Assembly (NCBI RefSeq): GCF_900105835.1
Contig: NZ_LT629783.1
Location: 1,302,001 to 1,366,000, forward strand
Reading direction: 5' to 3'
Length of the DNA stretch: 64,000 nt
From: Pseudomonas fragi
GTDB taxonomy: Bacteria > Pseudomonadota > Gammaproteobacteria > Pseudomonadales > Pseudomonadaceae
In this document: positions 1-8,791 of the stretch, one piece after another
Position numbering within the stretch: position 1 is the stretch's first letter
How the letters are laid out: each line of letters begins with the position of its first letter
Position numbers and translations under genes: made by a program
The notes under the pieces: model-generated
Databases searched by the model: none
Told to the model about the DNA's origin: nothing
Seen by the model: the letters and a program-made list of their open reading frames with translations, nothing else

Positions 1-597
1 CATGTAACGTCGGCACATACCATTGTGTTTCTCGGCCTGTTGCCCCTGTCCACGGCGGCATTCGCGGTGCTGCGCGGGGGCGAGCGACCACGGCCGGCCT
101 TCTGGTGTTTCTCGGTGCTGGGCAGCGCGTGCGTGGTGGGCTATGCCCTCTCCCAGGGCCTGACAGCCGCCCCCGAAGGTGACATTTTGATGTTGCTGGC
201 CGTACTGATCTGCGGTCTGGGTTATGCCGAGGGCGCCAAACTGTCGCGTACCCTGGGCGGTTGGCAGGTGATTTGCTGGGCACTGGTGCTCGCGTTACCG
301 GTGATGGCCCCTCTGGCGTGGTTATGGGCGCCCTCCTCGTTCGCAGGCATCAGCGTCCCTGCCTGGTCCGGGCTGGCTTATATCTCTGTGTTCAGCATGT
401 TGATCGGCTTTGTGTTCTGGTATCGCGGGCTGGCCCAGGGCGGTATCGCTGCGGTGGGCCAGTTGCAGTTGCTGCAGCCGTTTTTTGGCCTGGCGCTGGC
501 CGCCACCCTGCTGCATGAAAGGGTCAGCCTGGGCATGTTTGGCGTGACAGCAGCGGTGATCCTGTGCGTGATGGCGGCCAGAAGATTTGCCCGTTAG
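1..597 (+). CDS. EamA/DMT-family transporter, C-terminal part (cut by window edge)
   Basis: The reading frame is open from base 1, so the true start lies outside the window. The visible ~198 residues are hydrophobic with about six membrane segments separated by short basic loops, and end in the typical EamA pattern: a 'GLAQGG' stretch, a 'QLLQPFFGLALAATLLHE' helix pair and a short basic tail (AARRFAR). Drug/metabolite transporters of this family have two EamA repeats and about 290 residues; this is the second repeat and the end of the first. Substrate unknown; family members export amino acids or other metabolites. It ends 3 bases past the stop of a convergent lipoprotein gene. Confidence 0.8.
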   Translation, partial: HVTSAHTIVFLGLLPLSTAAFAVLRGGERPRPAFWCFSVLGSACVVGYALSQGLTAAPEGDILMLLAVLICGLGYAEGAKLSRTLGGWQVICWALVLALPVMAPLAWLWAPSSFAGISVPAWSGLAYISVFSMLIGFVFWYRGLAQGGIAAVGQLQLLQPFFGLALAATLLHERVSLGMFGVTAAVILCVMAARRFAR

Positions 598-806
598 CGC
601 CCGGCTTGCGCGGCAGCAGAGTTGGCCCTCGCGATGCTGTCGCCGCGCGCCTGTTTAACGTAGGCATCCCGGGCCTGCAGGATACTTCCCGCCGCGTGAA
701 CCCAATCATGGGCAGTGCAACCGCCGAGCCCTGCACTTGCAGCCAAGGCCAGCATCAATACAAGACACTTTCCAACCGCACTTCCAAACCCATACATGGC
801 AACCAT
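594..806 (-). CDS. small putative lipoprotein
   Basis: A 70-residue product with a basic N-terminus, a hydrophobic stretch (VLMLALAASAGLGGC) and a lipobox ending in Cys, followed by a short polar tail rich in Ala and Arg. This is the pattern of a secreted lipoprotein processed by signal peptidase II. I chose the ATG at 806; an upstream in-frame ATG at 833 would add nine residues and ATG 797 would remove three. Its 3' end overlaps the stop of the EamA gene. No family recognised; the same architecture is common among small entericidin-like and unknown Pseudomonas lipoproteins. Confidence 0.5.
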   Translation of the reverse strand: MVAMYGFGSAVGKCLVLMLALAASAGLGGCTAHDWVHAAGSILQARDAYVKQARGDSIARANSAAAQAGR

Positions 807-1051
807 CACCCTATCCAACACCTGATAAAACATCCAACTTTCAGTTTATATAGTCCACCCCCTAATAATCTTACCCAGCCTTACTTGCAACACTTCAGAC
901 GCTTAAAACTTCTTACACACACTGACTTTACGCACTTGCCCGAATAAACAAACAGCGCAACCGTATAGATAGGATATTTCCTACACCCAAGCTTGACTGA
1001 TAGCATCTGCCTATGATCTTCTTGCACAGGAAAACATCAAAGGTAAGTAAG

Positions 1052-1894
1052 ATGCAGGGCGACCGTGAAACTTCAAACGCATTAACGACGGTCAAATGCA
1101 GCTATGATCATGACAAGCTTTTACTGCGCAACCCTCCTCTGCAAACCACCCTTACCAGTAACGAGGGCCACCTGTTATTAGCCCTGATCGAGGGCGTGAC
1201 CGACAAGGAGGACTTGATCCGGCGCGTATGGGGAGAGCGCGGGCTTATCGTATCGGACAGCAGCTACTATAAGGCCCTTCATACCCTCAGGCATTACCTC
1301 TCTGAAGTCGGCCTGGACCGCTCTGTGTTAAAAACGTTGCCCAGGCGCGGTGTCGTTCTGCTTTTAAATATAGAAAAAATCTCCAGCGAAAACATACCCC
1401 CTGACAGGGAGCATCAGGCAGAGCCCCTGGCCACCGATAACACGGGTATTCAAGCCTGCTCCCTGCCTGAACCAACACCGGTGTTAGCCATACAGGACGA
1501 CATTCCAGCGCCAATACCCATAACCCCACCTATACCGGCACCCCCACCCAGAAAGCAGAGCTGGCGCAACGGCCTTTTTTATCCGCTCGTGTTAGCGGGC
1601 ATGCTCTTGCCGGCTGGTTATGCCTATATGCTGTTTAATAAACCGGTGCAACTGGAGCGCTGGCGGCTGTTATCGCAAAGCGAACATGCAAAACAGTATG
1701 TTGAACTGGGCGATAAAACCGCCGCGAGCGATATTGCAGCAGCGATGGCGATATTTGGCCCTGCCGTGGGCACGACAGGCACTAACTATTACATCAAGAA
1801 AACCCTGTCCGAACTTTTAGTCAGCTGCGAAAAACCGGAGAGCAAAGGAGAGGCGCTATGCACCAACTACCTCATTATCGAACAAAAAAAATAA
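1052..1894 (+). CDS. ToxR/CadC/MarT-like transmembrane transcriptional regulator
   Basis: About 280 residues. The N-terminal ~100 residues form a winged-helix DNA-binding domain of the OmpR/ToxR type: a beta-rich start, 'TSNEGHLLLALIEG', 'KEDLIRRVWGERG' and the wing 'VLKTLPRRGVVLL'. A proline-rich linker (IPITPPIPAPPP) leads to a single membrane span (LVLAGMLLPAGYAYML) and a periplasmic tail with two Cys. The domain order is that of CadC, ToxR and Salmonella MarT: DNA binding inside, sensing outside. ATG 1052 has AAGG eight bases upstream; ATG 1013 is in frame but lacks a ribosome site. The 3' end overlaps the FidL-like gene by 37 bases, so the two are almost certainly one translationally coupled unit. 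Signal and targets unknown. Confidence 0.75.
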   Translation: MQGDRETSNALTTVKCSYDHDKLLLRNPPLQTTLTSNEGHLLLALIEGVTDKEDLIRRVWGERGLIVSDSSYYKALHTLRHYLSEVGLDRSVLKTLPRRGVVLLLNIEKISSENIPPDREHQAEPLATDNTGIQACSLPEPTPVLAIQDDIPAPIPITPPIPAPPPRKQSWRNGLFYPLVLAGMLLPAGYAYMLFNKPVQLERWRLLSQSEHAKQYVELGDKTAASDIAAAMAIFGPAVGTTGTNYYIKKTLSELLVSCEKPESKGEALCTNYLIIEQKK

Positions 1895-2352
1895 CCCTGT
1901 GGCTGAGCCTGGCGTCCATCATGGTATTTGGCACCCTGATTGCGTTACAAGCCTATAGCTACCATGAGGACACCCCCCAAGCGCAATGCTATGCCTCTAT
2001 TGATTTTGTTTATTCAACCGAGAATGGCCAGCGCTGGACCGGCAAAGGCGACATGTCAATTAACATGGACGCAGGTGAAATCTACCTCTACTTCAACCTG
2101 AAGAGTCCGCAGCAACAAGGCTTCTTATATAACCGACGGCTCGACGTACACTTTGAAAAACTCGACACCTCCAGGTTTTTATTCAACACCCATAACGCCA
2201 CCGTTTTCGAGAGTGACAACAGCGACAAACAGGCCCTGTTTATGCGCCGCGGGCTGGAGGGGGGTCTTATTACGTATTCGCGGTTCTCGGATGTCGAGTA
2301 CTACTACAACATCAATAATATGTTGATGGGGGTTTGCCATGTGCCAACCTGA
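1858..2352 (+). CDS. FidL-like membrane protein, partner of the upstream regulator
   Basis: 164 residues: a short basic N-terminus, one membrane helix (LSLASIMVFGTLIALQAY), then a ~130-residue extracytoplasmic domain starting with a Cys and a 'YSTENGQRWTGKGDMSINMD' strand pattern, and a second Cys near the end (GVCHVPT). This matches my memory of the FidL family, small bitopic proteins encoded next to MarT/ToxR-like regulators in enterobacteria. ATG 1858 lies inside the end of the regulator gene and has GGAGAGG just upstream. By analogy with ToxS and ToxR it may protect or tune the regulator's periplasmic domain; that is inference. Confidence 0.65.
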   Translation: MHQLPHYRTKKITLWLSLASIMVFGTLIALQAYSYHEDTPQAQCYASIDFVYSTENGQRWTGKGDMSINMDAGEIYLYFNLKSPQQQGFLYNRRLDVHFEKLDTSRFLFNTHNATVFESDNSDKQALFMRRGLEGGLITYSRFSDVEYYYNINNMLMGVCHVPT

Positions 2353-2824
2353 TCACAGCTGCACCGCCGTAACCATATAGCCCGGTCCATTTGCTGCCGC
2401 GCTGGAACTCACGCCGTACAAACAATGAAACATCACTGATATCGCCCGTGTCATACAAGCAAACCCCCTGACTTTTCGCCTTGGCCAGTACCGAGAACAA
2501 GTACCTGATCACATCGGCTGCCTTGAGTACATCATCCTGTGTGCAAGCGATAGACCTCACCACCTGGGTCAAGGCACGGTTGTACTGGGCAAATACAACC
2601 AGCGGGCGGTACAGGCCACAGCGGCACAGATGGGCGGCTATCTGATGGACCACAGCCTCGCGCTCGCCCTCGTTCAACAGGCGGCCCTGGCGGGTCAGCA
2701 CATCAAGAAAACGCAAGGCATTGCGAAAGTCGACATTCTTGACCCCCTCCTGCTCCTGCACGGCCAGGGCTGCCTTGAAAGCGAAGTCCCTGCCCACGAT
2801 GGGTACTGCGTTGGGTGAATACAT
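2312..2824 (-). CDS. hypothetical protein
   Basis: 170 codons, convergent with the FidL-like gene and overlapping its last 41 bases. The translation is protein-like: balanced charge, an amphipathic helical middle (EGEREAVVHQIAAHL, LKAADVIRYLFSVLAKAK) and a Gly/Tyr-rich C-terminus. It has no signal peptide or membrane segment and I recognise no domain. The frame choice is supported only by length and composition, so a fortuitous frame is possible. Nothing else convincing is coded on either strand between 2353 and 3020. Confidence 0.45.
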   Translation of the reverse strand: MYSPNAVPIVGRDFAFKAALAVQEQEGVKNVDFRNALRFLDVLTRQGRLLNEGEREAVVHQIAAHLCRCGLYRPLVVFAQYNRALTQVVRSIACTQDDVLKAADVIRYLFSVLAKAKSQGVCLYDTGDISDVSLFVRREFQRGSKWTGLYGYGGAAVIRLAHGKPPSTYY

Positions 2825-3056
2825 GCTGAAGCGTCCGCGGTCAAGTTCAACGCCATGCTCACATAGCCCTGGCCCCGCAACCCGCCATAAACCTTATATA
2901 GGCTTTCACTTCCCTTACTTTTCCTTACCCCTCCTGAAAGCCACGGTTTACGGGTGTTGCTGGTGGTTTTGAGGGGCTAGTATCCGACCTTGGGTTCAGT
3001 GTGTTTCAGGGCTGGGACTCGTGCATTTTATTCGGCTGAACCTCGCAGGGCTGTCC

Positions 3057-4667
3057 ATGAATCGCGCACTACGTTATTCCTCGAAAAAGGTCCTTTTGAT
3101 TTCGTTTGCCATCGGCATCTTGCCCATCATCCTGGGCAGCTTCCTGGTCTACCTCAAGACTCAATCAGACCTGTCCCGCACCTCCAGCAATGCCGCTCAC
3201 GAGGCATTCCGGCAGATAACGGTCATGCTGGTCGAGGCACAGGCCGCTGCCGATGAACTGATCAGCCTTGCCGGGGTGCCCTGCCCTGAAGTGGCCAAGG
3301 AACTGCGCGAGGCGGTGGCTACGTATCGCTTTCTGCGCGCCACCAACCTGGCCATTGATAACCAGGTGTATTGCAGTTCTTTATACGGCACCGATATAAA
3401 CATGCAGATCAACCCGTCGAGTTATATGCGTGGCCGTTTGCGCCTGGTTGACCACGCTACCCCCGGGCCGAAAACTTCAGTTCTGGTATTGAGAACGCAA
3501 CAGGGCAATAAAAGTGTTCTGGTGGGCATCGATGGTCGACATATCCAGGATGCCCTGCACCTGATCAATAAACACAGCAACTTATCACTTCAGGTGGGCA
3601 ACACCTGGATGACTCAATATGGCGTCACGCACACACCACCTTTCAATAACGCTGCGACGGCCAGCAAAAAACAGGTGTCCAATGAGTATGGCTTTACTGT
3701 TCAGGCCGCCTACCCGCCGGGCACTCTGTTGAGACATACATTCGAAACCTATTCGGTGCTGCTCGGCCTTTTATTGGTATTGGGCCTGTTTTCCGCGTGG
3801 TTTACCTATTGGATGCTTGGCCGCGTGCTGGCACCGAGCATGGAACTTCAGCGCGCCCTGTCAGCGAATGAGTTCATTCCCTATTTACAGCCGGTTATTT
3901 CGTCAACTTCGGGGACCTGTGTGGGATGCGAAGTGTTGATCAGATGGGATCATCCCCATGAAGGGATCATTACCCCCAACAGTTTTATACCGCTTGCCGA
4001 GCGATCTGGCCTGATCATTGCCATGACCCGAACAATCATGCACAGCACCGCGCAATTACTCGCGCCGCATGCGCCTGGGCTGGTACAGCCCTTTCATATC
4101 GGTTTCAATATTTGCGCCAAACACTTTGAGAGTTTCGAGCTGGTGGATGATTGCACTGCATTTTTGCAGGCGTTTAAACCAGGTACGATCATCATCGTTC
4201 TGGAGATGACTGAGCGCGAACTGATCAAGCCCACCCCCACCGCGCTGCAACTGATAGAACAGCTGCATGGGCTCGGCGTGCAAATTGCGCTGGATGATTT
4301 TGGCACCGGACACTCCAGCCTGAGCTATTTGCAGCAATTCAAAGTCGACTACATCAAGATAGATCGAAGCTTTGTCTCCATGATCGGCGCCGATGCCCTG
4401 TCGGTGCATATCCTCGACTCCATCCTCGACCTGGCACTCAAACTGGATCTGCAGGTGCTGGCCGAGGGCATTGAAACCGAGGAGCAACGCGACTATCTGG
4501 GGGCCTGCGGCGTGGACTTCATGCAAGGCTATTTCTACGCCCGGCCCATGCCCGTCAACGATTTTTTGCAGACGATACTGCAGTACCCGGATTTTTCGAA
4601 AAAAGCCCCCTGGCCTGGCGCCCTGCGCCCTGTTGCGCCATGCCCGGCGCCAGCACCGCAGGTGTAA
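3057..4667 (+). CDS. CSS-motif/EAL cyclic di-GMP phosphodiesterase
   Basis: 536 residues from ATG 3057 (AGGG six bases upstream; GTG 3021 is an in-frame alternative). Order: a membrane helix near residues 12-30, a periplasmic CSS-type domain with the CSS triplet (VYCSSLYG), a second helix (LLGLLLVLGLFSAWFTYWML), then a cytoplasmic EAL domain. The EAL signature is present as EVLIRW at residue 292, with the downstream acidic residues (LEMTERE), DDFGTG near residue 413, KIDRSF, and the C-terminal AEGIET and QGYFYARP motifs. Metal and substrate residues are therefore kept and hydrolysis of c-di-GMP to pGpG is expected. Homologues such as E. coli PdeC respond to the periplasmic disulfide state. 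No GGDEF domain. Confidence 0.9.
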   Translation: MNRALRYSSKKVLLISFAIGILPIILGSFLVYLKTQSDLSRTSSNAAHEAFRQITVMLVEAQAAADELISLAGVPCPEVAKELREAVATYRFLRATNLAIDNQVYCSSLYGTDINMQINPSSYMRGRLRLVDHATPGPKTSVLVLRTQQGNKSVLVGIDGRHIQDALHLINKHSNLSLQVGNTWMTQYGVTHTPPFNNAATASKKQVSNEYGFTVQAAYPPGTLLRHTFETYSVLLGLLLVLGLFSAWFTYWMLGRVLAPSMELQRALSANEFIPYLQPVISSTSGTCVGCEVLIRWDHPHEGIITPNSFIPLAERSGLIIAMTRTIMHSTAQLLAPHAPGLVQPFHIGFNICAKHFESFELVDDCTAFLQAFKPGTIIIVLEMTERELIKPTPTALQLIEQLHGLGVQIALDDFGTGHSSLSYLQQFKVDYIKIDRSFVSMIGADALSVHILDSILDLALKLDLQVLAEGIETEEQRDYLGACGVDFMQGYFYARPMPVNDFLQTILQYPDFSKKAPWPGALRPVAPCPAPAPQV

Positions 4668-4774
4668 ATCACGGCACACGTCGGTGCTGAATACGCCGAT
4701 GACACTTCTGGAGCGAAGCGTTGCAGCGCCGGCCTCGATAATCATCGCAAACTGATGACAGGTCGAGGTTGAAC

Positions 4775-6112
4775 ATGACAAGCGTATCCACAGAGCACGT
4801 CAGCCCCAAAACGCTGAGAAAAGTGATTGTCGCCGCCGCCATCGGTAATTTTGTCGAATGGTTCGATTTTGCCGTATATGGCTTTTTGGCCACCACCATC
4901 GCCCAGCAATTTTTCCCCAGCGGCGATGCCAGTGCCGCATTGCTCAAGACCTTTGCCGTGTTTGCTGTGGCCTTTGCCTTTCGGCCCTTGGGCGGGGTGT
5001 TCTTCGGCATGCTGGGGGACCGTATCGGGCGCAAGCGCACCCTGGCGATGACGATCCTGCTGATGGCCGGGGCGACAACATTGATTGGTATTCTGCCCAC
5101 CTATGCCGCCATCGGCGTAATGGCACCGCTGCTGCTGACCCTGATCCGTTGCGCCCAGGGATTTTCAGCAGGCGGCGAATACGCAGGCGCCTGCGCCTAC
5201 CTGATGGAGCATGCGCCCAACGACAAAAGGGCCTGGTATGGCAGCTTTGTGCCGGTATCGACATTTACCGCTTTTACCGCCGCCGCCGTAGTGGCCTACG
5301 CCCTCGAGGCGTCGTTAACGGCCGAGGCCATGGCCAGTTGGGGCTGGCGCCTGCCGTTTCTGATTGCCGCGCCGCTGGGGCTGGTGGGGCTTTATCTGCG
5401 CTGGCAGCTGGACGAAACCCCGGCATTCCAGGCGGTGAAGCAGGAGCATGCCGTGGCCCACTCACCGCTCAAGGAAACCTTGCGCCATCATGGTGCGGCC
5501 ATCTGCTGTCTGGGCGCCTTTGTGTCGCTCACGGCGCTGTCGTTCTATATGTTCACGACCTACTTTGCGACCTACCTGCAAGTCGCGGGCGGGTTGAGTC
5601 GCGCCAGTGCCTTGCTGGTGTCATTGATCGCCCTGCTCTTCGCGGCGGCACTGTGCCCTTTCGCCGGGCTGTACTCTGACCGGGTCGGGCGCCGCGCGAC
5701 GGTGGTAACGGCTTGCGTGCTGTTGATTGTCGCGGTGTACCCGTCGTTTCTGCTGGCCAGCTCCGGCGGGTTTGCCGCGTCCGTCGTCGGTGTGATGCTT
5801 CTGGCAATAGGCGCAGTGTTGTGCGGTGTGGTGACCGCTGCCTTGCTTTCGGAAACCTTTCCTACCCGCACGCGTTATACGGCCTCAGCCATCACTTACA
5901 ACATGGCCTACACCCTCTTCGGCGGTACTGCACCACTGATGGCAACCTGGCTGATCAGCATCACTGACAGCAATCTGTCGCCGGCGTTCTACCTGATCGC
6001 AGTGGCCTTGCTGGCCCTGGCCGGAGGCCTGGCGTTGCCGGAGACATCTCGGATTTCCCTGCATGATATTCCGTCAACGGAGCACGGCTCGCCGCTGCCC
6101 GTGGCGGTGTGA
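4775..6112 (+). CDS. MFS transporter of the metabolite:H+ symporter (MHS) type
   Basis: 445 residues with 12 predicted membrane spans. Family markers: 'GNFVEWFDFAVYGFLA' in the first helix, the MFS loop motif 'GMLGDRIGRKRTL' between helices 2 and 3, its echo 'GLYSDRVGRRATV' in the second half, and 'GEYAGACAYLMEHAP' after helix 4. These are shared by ProP, KgtP, citrate and shikimate transporters. Uptake of a small organic acid or osmolyte with protons is likely; the substrate cannot be read from sequence. ATG 4775 has GAGG six bases upstream. It is monocistronic as far as can be seen, 107 bases after the EAL gene. Confidence 0.85.
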   Translation: MTSVSTEHVSPKTLRKVIVAAAIGNFVEWFDFAVYGFLATTIAQQFFPSGDASAALLKTFAVFAVAFAFRPLGGVFFGMLGDRIGRKRTLAMTILLMAGATTLIGILPTYAAIGVMAPLLLTLIRCAQGFSAGGEYAGACAYLMEHAPNDKRAWYGSFVPVSTFTAFTAAAVVAYALEASLTAEAMASWGWRLPFLIAAPLGLVGLYLRWQLDETPAFQAVKQEHAVAHSPLKETLRHHGAAICCLGAFVSLTALSFYMFTTYFATYLQVAGGLSRASALLVSLIALLFAAALCPFAGLYSDRVGRRATVVTACVLLIVAVYPSFLLASSGGFAASVVGVMLLAIGAVLCGVVTAALLSETFPTRTRYTASAITYNMAYTLFGGTAPLMATWLISITDSNLSPAFYLIAVALLALAGGLALPETSRISLHDIPSTEHGSPLPVAV

Positions 6113-6231
6113 AGGCCCACTGCAGCGACCGCCGGGCGCCTCAAGTGGCATACACGCGGTCGTCAACCAAAGTAGCCGGGAAACAACTTACGCGCTGGGC
6201 ACGGATACTAAAAACACATAAATTTAGCCGC

Positions 6232-7593
6232 TCATGCTGCGCCGTCAGCCTTTAATACCGGTAACTGCACGTTGACTTGCAGCCCTCCCGATTGACGGTT
6301 GCTCAGGGTCAGCGAGCCTCCATGCTCCAGCACAATCGCGCGGGCAGCCGACAAGCCCAGCCCCACTCCGCCGGTGTTTTTGTTACGCGAACCTTCAAGC
6401 CGATAAAAGGGTACGAACACCTGTTCATGGCATTGGACAGCAATGCCCGGCCCGCGATCGAGCACGCGCACCGTCACCTGTTCATCGTCGCCACTCAGTT
6501 CAACGGCAGGCTCACTGGCGTATTTGATGGCGTTGTCCAGCAGGTTGGTGACCACACGCTTAAGGCCCAGCGGGCGCCCGAAGTACACCAGGTGGGCGGG
6601 GCCACTGAAGGCAATGTCGATGGCCTGGTCACGGTAGTCATCTACCAGGGTTTGCAGAAGCTCGGCCAAATCAAATGACGTGGCCTGCTCCAGCCGGGCG
6701 TCATCGCGAAAGAACGCCAGGCTGGAGTTGATCATGGCCTGCATTTCGTCGACATCTCGAAATAACCGCTGTTGTTGATCAGGGTCGTCAATAAACTCAC
6801 CGCGCAGGCGCATGCGCGTCAGCGGCGTGCGCAAGTCATGGGAAATGGCTGCGAGCATCTGGGTACGGTCCTTGATGAAGTGCTGCAACTGCGCCTGCAT
6901 GGCATTGAAGGCAAGGATTGCCTGGCGGATCTCCGTAGGCCCGACCGGCTCGATGGGCGGGGCACGAAAGTCGACCCCGAAACGTCGTGCGCCCTCGGCA
7001 AATTGTTGTAACGGCCTGGCCAGATGGCGCGTGGCTATCAGCGCAACCAGAGCGGTAGACAGCAGCACCAGCACAACCAGAATCAAATTGCGTTGCCACT
7101 GCCCCAGGCCCCAACTGCGCGACGGGATGCTGAACATCAGCCAGGAACCATCTGCCAGTTGCACCAGCAAGGCGTAATGCCCGTTCTGCTGTGGCCAGTC
7201 CTCGGGCTGATAGGCCTCCAGGCGTCGTTCCGGGCTGTTGAACAAGCGTTGCGCCAGAGGGGTCGCGGTGCGCTGCACAGCATCGGCGACCTGGGGCAAA
7301 TCCAGCCCTTCGCGGCTGGCATGCCAGCTGATATTCAGGCTGCTGTCAGTGGCGGCCGCCGCCAGGCGCTCGCGCTGCGGGGCCTGGGAGGCCTCTATCA
7401 GCTTGGTGGTCAGGGAGATTTTCTCCAAAAGCCCGATCTCGCTGAGCGGCGGGTAGGCCCAGACCCCTGCCAATTGGGTAAACAGGGCATTGAATGCCAG
7501 CGCCGTGAGCATCGCGACAATGGTAGTCAAGGCAATCCAGCGTGCGATGGTGTTGCGCGAGCGCAGCCGCCAACCTGCAAGCCAGCGCTTCAC
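6232..7593 (-). CDS. sensor histidine kinase of the EnvZ type
   Basis: 453 residues. First membrane helix near residues 15-38, a periplasmic region of about 130 residues, second helix (LILVVLVLLSTALVALIA), HAMP linker, then dimerisation/phosphoacceptor domain with His252 in ISHDLRTPLTRMRLR. The ATP-binding domain has the N box (NLLDNAIKYA), G1 (DRGPGI), an F-box-like 'FVPFYRLEGSRN' and G2 (GVGLGLS). All catalytic elements are intact. It overlaps the response regulator gene upstream by four bases and so is made from the same mRNA. The stimulus is not indicated. Confidence 0.93.
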   Translation of the reverse strand: MKRWLAGWRLRSRNTIARWIALTTIVAMLTALAFNALFTQLAGVWAYPPLSEIGLLEKISLTTKLIEASQAPQRERLAAAATDSSLNISWHASREGLDLPQVADAVQRTATPLAQRLFNSPERRLEAYQPEDWPQQNGHYALLVQLADGSWLMFSIPSRSWGLGQWQRNLILVVLVLLSTALVALIATRHLARPLQQFAEGARRFGVDFRAPPIEPVGPTEIRQAILAFNAMQAQLQHFIKDRTQMLAAISHDLRTPLTRMRLRGEFIDDPDQQQRLFRDVDEMQAMINSSLAFFRDDARLEQATSFDLAELLQTLVDDYRDQAIDIAFSGPAHLVYFGRPLGLKRVVTNLLDNAIKYASEPAVELSGDDEQVTVRVLDRGPGIAVQCHEQVFVPFYRLEGSRNKNTGGVGLGLSAARAIVLEHGGSLTLSNRQSGGLQVNVQLPVLKADGAA

Positions 7594-8300
7594 TGCCGGG
7601 TCACACTGGGGGTGAACAAGTAGCCGACGTTGCGCACGGTGCGGATCATCTCCACCCCCTGACTGTCGAATTCCAGCTTGCGTCGCAAGCGGCTGACCTG
7701 CACATCGATGCTGCGATCGAACGCGTCATGCCCCGCCCCCCGCGCCAGATCCAGCAGCAACTCGCGGGCAAGAATGCGTTGCGGATGCTCGACAAACACC
7801 AGCAACAAGTCGAACTCGCCGGCCGACAGCGGGATCATCACTTGATCCGGTGAGCGCAGTTCCCGGCGGGTAAGGTCCAACTGCCAGCCGGCGAACTTCA
7901 TCAGCGGTCGCGGCACCAGCCCGGTCGAAGGCTGGCCCTGCCCTGCACGACGCAGCACCGCACGCACCCTGGCCAGCAATTCGCGGGCATCGAAAGGCTT
8001 GCTCAGATAGTCATCGGCGCCCATTTCCAGGCCCACCACCCGATCGCTTAACTCGCCCATTGCCGTCAGCATAATGACTGGCGTGGGAAACTGCTGACGC
8101 AAACGCTGGCACAGCATCAGGCCATTTTCCCCGGGCAACATCAGGTCAAGAATGATCAGGTCCGGCGGCTGGACGGCCATCGCTGCCCACAGCGAAGTGC
8201 CATCGGTCGCGACCTGCACCGAATAACCATGACGGACAAAAAATTTCTTCAGGAGCGCAAGGACCTCAAGGTCATCGTCCACGATCAAAAGGCTGCTCAC
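7590..8300 (-). CDS. OmpR-family response regulator
   Basis: 236 residues. The receiver domain has the acidic pocket (VDDD), phosphoacceptor Asp52 in LILDLMLPGENG, conserved Thr (MLTA) and Lys (SKPF). The C-terminal winged helix begins near residue 135 and carries 'LSAGEFDLLLVFVEHP', 'ILARELLLDLARG' and the recognition-helix signature 'DRSIDVQVSRLRRKLE', then 'IRTVRNVGYLF'. It is first in a two-gene unit with the overlapping kinase downstream. DNA targets unknown; the neighbouring MHS transporter gene converges on the pair and the small gene at 8472 starts divergently. Confidence 0.95.
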   Translation of the reverse strand: MSSLLIVDDDLEVLALLKKFFVRHGYSVQVATDGTSLWAAMAVQPPDLIILDLMLPGENGLMLCQRLRQQFPTPVIMLTAMGELSDRVVGLEMGADDYLSKPFDARELLARVRAVLRRAGQGQPSTGLVPRPLMKFAGWQLDLTRRELRSPDQVMIPLSAGEFDLLLVFVEHPQRILARELLLDLARGAGHDAFDRSIDVQVSRLRRKLEFDSQGVEMIRTVRNVGYLFTPSVTRQ

Positions 8301-8471
8301 CGGCGCGTATCACTTAAGGTCTGTAAGGCCTTCTATCTAAAACTATTCGGCGCGCCGCGTCATATATTTCAATTCGGCAACAAAGTGTCACTACGGCAAG
8401 AAAGCAGACATATCCGGGCAAGACGCCAATGGGAGGATCACCCTTCTTCCCTGCCAAGAATTTTTGTCACC

Positions 8472-8729
8472 ATGCCTTCTGACAACCCGTCCATGATCCT
8501 GGAGCAACGCCTGGTCAAGCGCGCCAACGCTGCCCTGCACTGCCGCGAAACCAGCCTGCGCCTGACGGACCAGGGCGATGAACTGGTACTGAGCCGTTAT
8601 ATCGAGCATTACAGCCATGACGGCGTGCAATGGGTTGAGAGCACGCACCGGGTGCGGGTCAGCGCACTGCTCAAATGGATGATTACCCACGGCCAGCCAC
8701 ACACCCTGACCCAGAATGACGACCTGTAG
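8472..8729 (+). CDS. small conserved-looking hypothetical protein
   Basis: 85 residues from ATG 8472, starting 171 bases upstream of the response regulator on the other strand. The product has no membrane segment or signal; it reads as a soluble beta/alpha protein (RYIEHYSHDGVQWVESTHRVRVSALLKWMITHG). A second in-frame ATG at 8493 is possible; neither has a strong ribosome site. The frame is open further upstream into the regulator gene, which is probably chance. I do not recognise the family. Confidence 0.6.
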   Translation: MPSDNPSMILEQRLVKRANAALHCRETSLRLTDQGDELVLSRYIEHYSHDGVQWVESTHRVRVSALLKWMITHGQPHTLTQNDDL

Positions 8730-8791
8730 GCAGTGGCACACGCCGCGATATTGCGTTTAGCATGGCCCCATCCACAGCCCAAGGACAGACC

